From CAJQHT01 sp038123275 (lineage in GTDB: Bacteria; Pseudomonadota; Alphaproteobacteria; Rickettsiales; UBA1997), in the NCBI GenBank assembly GCA_038123275.1, contig JAYORG010000008.1, forward strand, positions 6,246 to 70,245: DNA of 64,000 bases, given 5' to 3'. Below are positions 21,301 through 26,422 of the stretch, piece by piece. The translations under genes and the position numbers were made by a program. How positions within the stretch are numbered: position 1 is the first letter of the stretch; every line of letters begins with the position of its first letter. The notes below the pieces were generated by a model that saw only the letters and a list, made by a program, of their open reading frames with translations, had not been told where the DNA came from and did no database searches.

Positions 21301-21398
21301 ATCGCACCATGAGAGGTTATTCTAGTAATATTATCTGGAGTGTCAGGCATTATATGCTGATAATTATCATCAATATTATTTATACTTATTTTCATCAT
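12342..21398 (-). CDS. Two-module non-ribosomal peptide synthetase, C-A-T-E-C-A-T-R
   Basis: This 3018-residue cytoplasmic megasynthase shows the following order by motif. Starter-position C (about 56-490, HHILSDG at 194-200). A1 (about 510-1010, YIIYTSGSTGKPKG, NAYGPSE). T1 (GGDS, Ser1053). E (about 1105-1540, HHLAVDVVSW, EGHGRNE, TVGWFTTIYPV). C2 (about 1555-1990, NHHIILDGWS). A2 (about 2010-2510, NIYGPTE). T2 (GGNS, Ser2590). C-terminal NAD(P)H thioester reductase (about 2660-2960, ILITGSTGFVGTYLL, YVGGK as the YxxxK pair). There is no thioesterase. By hand alignment to GrsA, A1 reads D-I-E-N-I-G-A-I-T, with an acidic residue in the W239 position, suggesting a basic amino acid (Orn, Lys or Arg). 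A2 reads D-V-S-F-M-A-I-I-Y, which I cannot assign. The first condensation domain has no upstream carrier, so it probably N-acylates residue 1. Product: an acylated D-configured dipeptide aldehyde, alcohol or, with the aminotransferase, amine. Confidence 0.95.
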   Translation of the reverse strand: MMKISINNIDDNYQHIMPDTPDNITRITSHGAIKPTSYQNISSQSTNIDASEKNYKSYPLTKQQQGLWFNYKLNPKSNAYNTYSKFHIKGDLDIDKFRKAINMVGNFFSTFRTKFIEDKSGVAKQIISPELEGDILEYEDISNNNLSKKAKYQLALEKIKIKQTKSFELKKDYGYRTYLIKYSDNNYIFVITKHHILSDGVGGLLINEAISLACNKGRQALGERFKKNYDVGDYFKKCEDLKEQENLAKTYWKSRLKGSNLIIDIPGKINQKFSMQEQRFSFGEDRYKKIKKYAKENGTTTFLVLSTIYATLIFRYFGQKDMLIGYPVNIRPQDFKDIFGHYVSLYPLRIQIDEKDKFKDLINKITLEQKQDRKHFYLGMDEIANLTDTIHHGISKNFNISIAQGMFVHKSLTMKNLDIDIELDTQIEHEDLNLLFDPQTENLDFKLGYNANLFTQKNISAFIKHYHNLVDIIIENDCEKIIDLNYLDKDETTQLLVEYNNTKSPYPKNKCIHELFEEQVIKSPNKAAIIFEDKQLTYKELDQKSSELAKYLQNIGVKPDSLVGLYVERSLEMIIGIMGILKAGGAYVPLDPDYPNDRLEYMIDDGNLNIILTQKKLKKQIDEVAKKQSTQIIDIDDFEKIKNIANNQKLKREAKSNSLAYIIYTSGSTGKPKGVMVEHKNLVNHNKDIIKSYQICNKDIVLQCSTFAFDIFAEEVFPSLIAGSSLLIMKKDNLLNEDQFCNYILKHKATIINIPTALLHHMSNCKLPSQVRLAITGGEKLDKTHYEMWQEYNDIKLINAYGPSECTITSTLYECTNNIAYNNVPIGKPIANTQTYILDKHLNPVPKGVVGELHIAGDGVARGYLNREDLTKEKFIKNIFSDDPKSRMYKTGDLARYLEDGNIEYIGRIDSQVKIRGFRIELGEIEQELLKIDGIREAVVLVKWYNNNKMLVAYIATKNNQVNINEIKTTLEKKLPNYMVPSTFITKDSLPLTSNGKIDKKALANLDLDIRSTDEYVAPRNEVEKKLAIIFKEVLGVNKVGVCDNFFEIGGDSILSIQIVSKAKKYGLYLSVQDIFNYQTIDRLALNCKKEALKTTAKQETLTGEIPLLPIQKWFFENQFNDQNHWNQSVILELKERVSFNMLKQAMEYLINHHDILKCHYTNTNNSKIWHQSYSDKLPKNVVDYCDLRNITNQQLLKSSIEKECNLAQNNLNIEKGILIKTLLFDTPNNKNQRLFITIHHLAVDVVSWRILLEDLNNTLISLQLNKTIDLPDKTNSYRDWSEKLLTYSKSSEIKKEIPYWKNQSSQSPTSLIQNQEFQKNNYYISDTKTIRLTLGQKHTNQLLQECHKSYNTQINDLLLTALIDTYSKWSDEKELVLDLEGHGRNEMFDDIDLSRTVGWFTTIYPVKLVKSKDSNMGHLIKQTKEILRKIPNKGIGYGILRYLSQNKIISENDKRIISFNYLGQLDNITTNKEKLFQNTQEKMGDMISPKSKCNHLLDINGYVILGKLNLDIRYISKLFSEKNIKEFSNLYKKSLINIIKHCQGNKLKSYTPSDFGLTSITQKELDKFNNKRSKIQRNNISSIYPLSPMQRGLLFENFVSKETYTLSIVINLKGEVNIQAMRKSWQFIVNHYDILRTIIVNNISKEPLQIVLKEVAFDIKILDLRNKPDYIQKRELENLVTKGKQKGFDLEKAPLMRVTLIRINNDEYKLLWENHHIILDGWSNPIFLKSLMQAYQSYLKNEVPNLPIPAKYESYIGWLQKQNTDKARIFWQKYLLDYEGECDLPINLNSKKLIKPKNKFGEYSHKLNYKITSNINLFLRKKRITLGDILQVSWAILLSKYNSKEDVVFGNVSSGRSGNLSQIEELVGLCINTLPIRVNAKGENTIEFLLKEMNKSSVTVREYEYSSLTDIQKWLKIKNNNELFQTIFVLENYPMKEIANQKDAILKVDGFESHETPHYPLSLTCIPGEELEIKITYDKHYYDEIFVKKLSNHYKLILDQIISNTSQKIKDISLLEKKEATQLLVEYNNTKAFYPKDKCLHELFEEQVKKTPNIIAVIFEDQKLTYKELNQKSNVLAIYLQNLGVKPDSLVGICTERSLEMIIGIMGILKAGGAYVPLDPEYPNDRLKYMIDDGNLNIILTQNKLKKQINEITKKKPTQIINIDDFEKIKNVADNKKLKKEVKSNNLAYIIYTSGSTGKPKGVMVEHNQIINTLFYLENKYPVQPGNSYLLKTNYVFDVSLSELFGWFIGKGRLVILSPKYNKIPSKIIETITKNNVTHVNFVPPLLNSLVNELNTNNGKMAPSLKYIMVAGEVFIPELLRKTQGLLADQQIENIYGPTETSIYGCGFSCPKNKIFKTNIPIGKPISNTQLYILDKHLNPVPKGVVGELHIAGDGVARGYLNREDLTKEKFIKNIFSDDPKSRMYKTGDLARYLEDGNIEYIGRIDSQVKIRGFRIELGEIEQELLKIDGIREAVVLVKWYNNNKMLVAYIATKNNQVNINEIKTTLEKKLPNYMVPSTFITKDSLPLTSNGKIDKKALANLDLDIRSTDEYVAPRNEVEKKLAIIFKEVLGVNKVGVCDNFFEIGGNSLLVTNLVAKVNNEFKKQKIEIATLFLNPNIDKLAKCIKSNKTESINKEITLKNELKLAEEIPDQCHKKGNYKNPRNILITGSTGFVGTYLLQNLLSKTTADLYCLVRGNSKIQCKNKIEESFKKYQIKLTKSNWDRIKVIKGNLEKEKLGIDSQEYQILVNNVDIIIHSGAFVNHLYSYKQLKKANVSSTYELIKMAKTHLRKKLIFISTTSVINDPNQYKNGENTNIESFKFKETDGYVGGKWVSEMMIKNANIDYQIHRISRAGGNVTSNIGPMNDLSYRYWKTCLMLKKYPKEFESWQEDIRPIDQIVEIISFLMMKSDLNNNVFHLNNNKTISINKPLEVSKNSTTLSKIDLEEWIELLKKGKLNGKNLPFYPYLNLIKPALKSFKNQDDICNKNTMNLIPAKNRIFEFNDKQLGSYVKQCIEG
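13639..14279. repeat. 641-bp direct repeat within NRPS, module 2 copy
   Basis: By eye this stretch is base-for-base identical to 18250-18890. It encodes the C-terminal half of the A domain through the start of the T-domain motif FFEIGG (residues about 2374-2586). Identity stops abruptly at both ends, which is the mark of gene conversion or recent module duplication. Confidence 0.9.
18250..18890. repeat. 641-bp direct repeat within NRPS, module 1 copy
   Basis: This is the partner of 13639-14279, offset 4611 bases (an exact multiple of three). It encodes residues about 837-1049. Recombination between the copies would delete one E-C-A unit in frame. Confidence 0.9.
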
Positions 21399-21845
21399 TA
21401 CTTCTAATTATGCCACCTTAAACCCCATTGAGTAGCTTGGTAAATATATTATGTGAAACACTGTGATAATGAAGTAGGCACTCAAATATCAATAGCATAA
21501 TGCTATAATGTATTAAAATAAGACAGTAATTAGCGTATTTATCTTAATTATTACTCAATTAGCTATATTTTATTAAATATATTTGTCTCAAAATAAGACG
21601 TTATTTGATATATTAACTTTGTATGAAAACTTTATTTATTTACCATCATCTAATAATATGATATAACTAAAATTAGTATGGTATAATTTTAAAATATCAT
21701 GAGATTGATTACGTAAACTTGATTTAGATAAAAATTATATGTCATAATTACACAATTAAAAGGTAAATATTGTAAATTGATATAGTGAGTTCTAGCGTTT
21801 AGTTTAAGTGTTTTAAAAAATACAATTTAATATGTAAGGAGTTTT
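21399..21845. promoter_or_regulatory. Divergent control region between NRPS operon and TonB receptor
   Basis: These 447 AT-rich bases with no gene separate the two divergent transcripts of the island. The decamer AAAATAAGAC occurs twice (21516-21525 and 21591-21600), and the second copy lies inside GTCT-n7-AGAC (21586-21600). This could be an operator, but no regulator gene is nearby. Several TATAAT-like hexamers occur (for example within GCTATAATG near 21503). I see no convincing Fur box. AAGGAG just before the ATG at 21846 is a clear ribosome-binding site for the receptor. Confidence 0.45.
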
Positions 21846-23810
21846 ATGAAAAATGGTATAAATATTTTAGCAATTTTGGTTTTATTGTTTTCTGTTAACA
21901 TTAAAAATGCTGATGCTAAAGACCTTTCCAGTTTGGAGGAGTTTGATCTTTTTGATTCTGAAATATTCTCTCTTTCTAAAAAGAAAGAAGATGCATTTGA
22001 TGCGCCTTCGGCAACTTATGTTTTAACTTCTAACGACATTAGAAGGTCTGGTGCTACTTCTATTCCGGAAGCTTTAAGGTTTGTACCGGGTTTGCAGGTT
22101 GCTAGGATAGATGCTAGTAAATGGGCTATAACTTCTCGTGGTTTTAATGATCAGTTTTCTAATAAATTATTAATAATGGTTGATGGTAGAGTTGTTTATA
22201 CCCCCTTATTTTCTGGATCATTTTGGGATGTGCAGGATTATGTTTTAGAAGATATAGATAAAATTGAGGTTGTTAGAGGGCCAGGAGCTACAATTTGGGG
22301 AGCAAATGCTGTAAATGGTGTTATTAACATTATTACTAAAGATGCGGTTTTAACGCAAGGGGCTTATGTTTCAACTATTATTGGAAATCAAGATAAAAAT
22401 GTTTCAGTACGTTATGGTGGAAAAACTAAAAATCATAATCATTATCGTCTTTACGCTAAGCAATCATATACAGAATCATTTGATAAGCTAAACAGTAATG
22501 GTCAGGATAATGACGATGGTTATATAAATTCTAGAGCTGGATTTCGTTATGATGTAGGTTCTGTTAAAGGTAATAATATATCAATATATGGTGATATCAG
22601 GCAGGGCAAAGTAGATAATTATTTCTCTGGTGTTACTGCTTCAAATAGCAATAGAAATGATAAAGACTCAAAAGGGGCTAATATTGCTGTGAATTGGGAT
22701 AAAACACTTTCTAAGAAATCTCGATTTACTTTAAAAAATTATATTGATTACGATCAATTTGATACGAATGTTTTGAGTCGTACAGCTAAAACGTATGATG
22801 TTGATTTCCAACATTTTTATGATTTCAGTGCCCAAAATCAGTTTATTTGGGGTGCTGGTTATAGGCTTATTAAAGATGCTATCAAAGAAGATGGTGTGAC
22901 GGAGTTATCGGGAGGAGTTCCATTGGATTATACGCCAGATAAAACAAATGATGAAATATTTAGTGGTTTTATACAGGATAAAATAGGTCTAATTGCTGAT
23001 ACTTTATACTTAACGTTGGGTTCAAAATTTGAGCATAATGATTCTACTGGTTCTGAGTATCAACCAAATGTAAAATTAACATTTTATCCGTCGCGCAACC
23101 AAACTATATGGTCTTCTATTTCACGAGCCATTAGGACACCGACAAGAGGAGAAAATAGTATAAATAATGCCCTAGAGTCAATAGTGGGCAATCAAGGGTT
23201 TGATGCTGAAGAAGTAACCTCCTATGAATTTGGTTATAGGGTAAAGCCAGCTAGATCATTCTTGTTTGATATTACTACTTTTTATAATGATTACAATGAT
23301 TTGGCAACCTATGAGTCTGATGGCACAAATCTTAATATAGATAATCTTGGACATGGTGAATCTTATGGGGTTGAAATTTCTTCAAAATGGCAAGCTACCA
23401 ATGACTGGCTTTTAGAAATAGCTTATGATTTTTTCCAGATGGATTTGCATCTTAGGTCAAATTCTAATGACTTTTCTCTTACGGAGTACGATGGAGAGTC
23501 ACATGACAGTATATCTCCGAAAAATCAAATTAAGTTTAAGTCTAACTATAATATTACTCCTAAGCTAGAATTTGATAATATTATCTATTATGTTGATAGT
23601 ATTGGTACTGGGGTGGAAACAGAATCTCGTATATCATCTTATATTAGGGTAGATACTAGAATTGGCTATTTAGCTAGCGATAATTTAGAATTAAGTTTGG
23701 TTGGACAAAATTTAACTGATGATCGCCATCAAGAATTTAGTGCTGGTTTGGCCAATAATGCAACAGAAATAGGAAGAACTTTCTATGTTAGAGCTGTATT
23801 AGATTTTTAA
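21846..23810 (+). CDS. TonB-dependent outer-membrane receptor
   Basis: This 654-residue receptor imports a ligand across the outer membrane using TonB energy. It has a signal peptide (about residues 1-24, ending NADA), a plug domain (about 50-165: PSATYVLTSNDIRRSGATSI, LRFVPGLQVARI, LLIMVDGRVVYTPLFSG, IEVVRGPGATIWGANAVNGV, INIITKD) and a beta-barrel ending in the aromatic FYVRAVLDF. The subfamily pattern is that of receptors often found next to DUF4154 proteins, as here (gap 29 bases). It is divergent from the NRPS operon, which suggests uptake or sensing of that product. TonB/ExbB/ExbD genes are not in the window. Confidence 0.92.
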   Translation: MKNGINILAILVLLFSVNIKNADAKDLSSLEEFDLFDSEIFSLSKKKEDAFDAPSATYVLTSNDIRRSGATSIPEALRFVPGLQVARIDASKWAITSRGFNDQFSNKLLIMVDGRVVYTPLFSGSFWDVQDYVLEDIDKIEVVRGPGATIWGANAVNGVINIITKDAVLTQGAYVSTIIGNQDKNVSVRYGGKTKNHNHYRLYAKQSYTESFDKLNSNGQDNDDGYINSRAGFRYDVGSVKGNNISIYGDIRQGKVDNYFSGVTASNSNRNDKDSKGANIAVNWDKTLSKKSRFTLKNYIDYDQFDTNVLSRTAKTYDVDFQHFYDFSAQNQFIWGAGYRLIKDAIKEDGVTELSGGVPLDYTPDKTNDEIFSGFIQDKIGLIADTLYLTLGSKFEHNDSTGSEYQPNVKLTFYPSRNQTIWSSISRAIRTPTRGENSINNALESIVGNQGFDAEEVTSYEFGYRVKPARSFLFDITTFYNDYNDLATYESDGTNLNIDNLGHGESYGVEISSKWQATNDWLLEIAYDFFQMDLHLRSNSNDFSLTEYDGESHDSISPKNQIKFKSNYNITPKLEFDNIIYYVDSIGTGVETESRISSYIRVDTRIGYLASDNLELSLVGQNLTDDRHQEFSAGLANNATEIGRTFYVRAVLDF

Positions 23811-23839
23811 TTTTGCTATTAATGTAACCCAATTCAGAT

Positions 23840-24355
23840 ATGGTTAATATGGCAAGAAAAACAACATCTTTACAATTATTTTTAATAATATTGATTTTCT
23901 CTTTATTATTATTTTTGCCCGCAAAAGTTTTCTCTTTGGATGATGATAGTAAATTGTCGATGTTTATTTATAAAATTTCTGGTTATGTTGGTGAGAGTAA
24001 AGGTGACTTTTGTGCTTATGGGTATGATGGGGTGGTGAGTAGTTTAGAGGCAAATGATCAAATTGATGTTGTGGCAATAAAAGATAAGACAGGTACAGTT
24101 AATAGTAGCTGTAGGATGATTTATATTGCTAAGAGTGAAGAAAAATATATAAAGGCATTAACAGCAAAATTTAATAGGAAAAATGTTGTTACAATTAGTT
24201 TGGTGGATGGTTTTTTAGAGAATGATGGTATGGTATTTGTGCAAGTGGCAAGAAGAGGGAATATAGAGTTAGTTTTAAATGATGATAAAATTAAGGAGTA
24301 TGGAATTAAGGTAAACCCGGTAATTCTTAATATTGTAACGAGTTATAAGAAGTAG
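23840..24355 (+). CDS. YfiR / DUF4154 family periplasmic protein
   Basis: This 171-residue protein has an N-terminal hydrophobic signal (about residues 10-32) and a DUF4154 core: a FIYKISGYVG start, GDFCAYGYDGV, a second cysteine in SSCRMIYIAKSEE, NVVTISLVDGFLENDGMVFV, LVLNDDKIKEYGIKVNPVIL. The two cysteines may pair, as in YfiR. YfiR proteins are periplasmic repressors of membrane signalling enzymes, and relatives often sit beside TonB receptors and sensor kinases. Here it directly follows a receptor and precedes an HPt gene on the opposite strand. Its signalling partner is not visible. Start could also be the ATG at 23849. Confidence 0.75.
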   Translation: MVNMARKTTSLQLFLIILIFSLLLFLPAKVFSLDDDSKLSMFIYKISGYVGESKGDFCAYGYDGVVSSLEANDQIDVVAIKDKTGTVNSSCRMIYIAKSEEKYIKALTAKFNRKNVVTISLVDGFLENDGMVFVQVARRGNIELVLNDDKIKEYGIKVNPVILNIVTSYKK

Positions 24356-24365
24356 TAAGGGTTAA

Positions 24366-24500
24366 CTTATAGGAGGTTACATAAGACTAACTAAGGCCTT
24401 GATAGCTCTAACTTATTCTAAGTTCTTCGATGACATATAAGCTTAATTAAGAATTAATGGTTTAAATTAGTTTGAGAGTTCAGGATGATATGTGAGTTTA
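24366..24500. repeat. Degenerate intergenic repeat related to 25801-25979
   Basis: This stretch shares the broken string ACATAAGA..TAAC.AAG.CCT followed by TCTAA.TTATT.TAAGTTC with 25925-25970, and contains the inverse of TCATCCTGAACTC. It looks like an old copy of a palindromic intergenic element. No gene is present. Confidence 0.45.
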
Positions 24501-24514
24501 ACTCAGGTACTAAC

Positions 24515-24657
24515 GGGACTGTTGCAAATTAACTTTTTACTTCAAATTTATCACAATTCTGATTTTCTGCGGTGCTCATGTATTATTATGTACACTGTAC
24601 TCCTCGAAACCAGAATTGCGCGAACTTCTTTGTAAAAAGTTGATTTGCGACAGTCCC
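24515..24657. repeat. 143-bp near-complete palindrome (MITE-like)
   Basis: Terminal arms of 26 bases (24515-24540 and 24632-24657) are inverted copies with two mismatches. Further imperfect pairing runs almost to the centre (CAATTCTG against CAGAATTG). The tips read GGGACTGT(T/C)GCAAAT, which resembles the ends of IS6-type insertion sequences. It has no coding capacity and lies just outside the HPt copy that closes the NRPS island. Confidence 0.75.
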
Positions 24658-24733
24658 CTAACGGTTTCCAATTAACCTAAATTTAGGATGCCTTTTAAAG
24701 AAATGCTATCTTAATGGTATAATTGCATTAGAT

Positions 24734-25099
24734 CTACTGTTTTTCATAAAATTCTTTTGTTAAGAATTTTGTAACAACCGCTAATTTTTCTTTAATTTCT
24801 TTGAGAGTTTTTATTTTATCTTCATCAGGGTCGTCTTTATGAAATTGAGCATATTCTAAAGACTTTGCCAAAGAAAAAGCACCTATACTAGCAGCAGAAC
24901 CTTTAAAAGAATGAGATGATAAGTACCAGTCATTATTATTAGGATCACCTATGGAAGCTTCCATTTTTTTAATATCATTCTTTGAGCTCTCGATAAAGAT
25001 TTTTAATAAATCTCTTTCAAATTCAATATCATTATCAGTGATATTTCTTAAGAATTCTAAATCTACAGGAGTTTTTAAATTTTTATCTACTTTAATCAT
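24734..25099 (-). CDS. Histidine-phosphotransfer (HPt) protein, copy 2
   Basis: This 121-residue paralogue of the protein at 7751-8104 has the same motif SSHSFKGSAASIGA (His63) and is almost identical for the first 95 residues. Differences cluster in the C-terminal helix. The DNA of the two genes is also closely similar, so the duplication is fairly recent. It lies on the far side of the NRPS/receptor island in the same orientation, next to the YfiR-like gene, a plausible phosphorelay neighbour. No cognate kinase is adjacent. Confidence 0.88.
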   Translation of the reverse strand: MIKVDKNLKTPVDLEFLRNITDNDIEFERDLLKIFIESSKNDIKKMEASIGDPNNNDWYLSSHSFKGSAASIGAFSLAKSLEYAQFHKDDPDEDKIKTLKEIKEKLAVVTKFLTKEFYEKQ

Positions 25100-25473
25100 A
25101 ATATCCTAATATTTTTGTTTAACTAGCAGGCACAATACCTTACTAGCATATTAAGTAGTATAACCCATAATGAAGATCTTTGCATTATCTTTATCTAACA
25201 ATGTCTAAAATTAGGACGCTACATTCAATAATGTATTATTTTAATACAAATACCATGTAAATTTCCCAAAATTATTATGATTTTCTTAAAGAAGTTTAAT
25301 TTTTGTGTCAATATTAAGCATTTTATCTAGTTAATTTTAGCTTTGATATTGAGTTATTTTAATAAAATTAATAATTAATACTTGAACTGCTTGGTTAAAT
25401 TATCTACAACAAAAATAGCTTTTAGAGCTAACAGTATCTAATATATTATTAATTTAATTTAAATTTATGAGCT
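25100..25473. other. Non-coding spacer between divergent HPt and EF-hand genes
   Basis: These 374 AT-rich bases lie between two divergent starts, so they should contain two promoters. I see no gene, repeat or convincing operator in them. Confidence 0.4.
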
Positions 25474-25737
25474 ATGATTAAAAAAATATTTCTAACATCT
25501 TGTTTAGTAGCACTTGGTTTTTCACTTTCTTCATGTGCTTATTTAGGAAAGCATCATCATAAAAAACATGCTAAAAAAATGTTCCATAAGATGGATACAA
25601 ATAATGATGGTTTTGTAACTAAACTAGAAATGCGTAAATTTAGTGAAAAAAAGTTTAAAATGATCGATGCCAATAAAGATGGCAAGCTTTGTTTATCAGA
25701 GTTTTTAGATCATAAAAAACATCGTAAAAATAAGTAA
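25474..25737 (+). CDS. EF-hand calcium-binding lipoprotein
   Basis: This 87-residue protein has a lipoprotein signal (FSLSSC, acylated cysteine at residue 21), a His/Lys-rich linker, and two EF-hand loops: DTNNDGFVTKLE and DANKDGKLCLSE, both with Asp at positions 1, 3 or 5 and Glu at 12. It is probably anchored in the envelope, facing the periplasm, and binds calcium. It is monocistronic with its own hairpin terminator. The partner and role are unknown. Confidence 0.8.
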   Translation: MIKKIFLTSCLVALGFSLSSCAYLGKHHHKKHAKKMFHKMDTNNDGFVTKLEMRKFSEKKFKMIDANKDGKLCLSEFLDHKKHRKNK

Positions 25738-25762
25738 TTTATTTTTTACTACCCTAAATTAA

Positions 25763-25799
25763 AACCTCTTAACCATTAAATGGTTAAGAGGTTTTTTTG
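25763..25799 (+). terminator. Rho-independent terminator of the EF-hand gene
   Basis: A perfect stem (ACCTCTTAACCA with TGGTTAAGAGGT around a short loop) is followed by a run of seven T. It starts 26 bases after the stop codon. Confidence 0.9.
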
Positions 25800-25800
25800 T

Positions 25801-25979
25801 ATCATCCTGAAGAGTAGATATTCTTAGTCAGCTTGCTGACTTAGAATATCTTGACAAAGGATCTCACGTCAAGAGGGTAATATTAAATTAACCTAACGTT
25901 TCTTGGGGTGAGGTACTTCACATAAGAGTAACCAAGACCTAAAGGTCTAAGTTATTTTAAGTTCAGCATGACAGGTAGT
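25801..25979. repeat. TCATCCTGA / GGATCTCACGTCA intergenic element
   Basis: The element opens with TCATCCTGA, contains a 16-base hairpin (25816-25851, one mismatch) and then AGGATCTCACGTCAAGA. The same organisation occurs at 44366-44440. The right part (25916-25975) matches 24366-24440 loosely. It is a dispersed palindromic repeat of a kind common in Rickettsiales-like genomes and has no gene. Confidence 0.65.
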
Positions 25980-25980
25980 G

Positions 25981-26382
25981 TTAATTTATAATATTGTTGT
26001 TATTACCCAGTGCTTCCCTAAGTAAATTTAGCCTAAATGTAAGATCTTCCATGGCGCTGCGACAATAATCTTGGTTTATTTTTTTCTTAAATTTAGTTTG
26101 TGTTTGTTTAAGAGAATATATTAGCAATTCAATTTGTTGTATCGTTTTGTCATTATTAGTTTTGCCAGAAGAATACAACTCTAAAGTTTCTAAATGATGC
26201 CTAATTCTAATTAAATTATTTTTTAAAGTCGGGAAATCTCCAGAATAATTGCAAAGTTTTGCCGATTTAGCCGAAAGAATTTGTAAATTTACCACTTGGC
26301 GATATTCATTACTATCAAAATTATTAATTTGATAGGTGCATGATGACAAAATGATTAATAGTATTATTGGCAATTTTTTCAT
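25981..26382 (-). CDS. Small predicted lipoprotein, unknown
   Basis: This 133-residue protein has a short lipoprotein signal (MKKLPIILLIILSSC, cysteine 15) followed by an alpha-helical polar region with Leu-rich heptads and two later cysteines. It is probably an envelope lipoprotein. I recognise no family. It is convergent with the upstream repeat and lies 40 bases downstream of the uup stop. Confidence 0.6.
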   Translation of the reverse strand: MKKLPIILLIILSSCTYQINNFDSNEYRQVVNLQILSAKSAKLCNYSGDFPTLKNNLIRIRHHLETLELYSSGKTNNDKTIQQIELLIYSLKQTQTKFKKKINQDYCRSAMEDLTFRLNLLREALGNNNNIIN

Positions 26383-26422
26383 AGTTAGTTAGTTATTTTT
26401 GGGACTTACGCAAGTGCAACAA

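Noticed and set aside
12342..21398. Plus-strand ORFs of 65-120 codons inside the NRPS and aminotransferase genes
   Set aside because: They are antisense shadows without homology-like motifs or start signals.
8249..24355. Classical catecholate or hydroxamate siderophore cluster
   Set aside because: No DHB synthesis, hydroxylase or esterase genes, no convincing Fur box; receptor and MFS alone do not prove iron transport.
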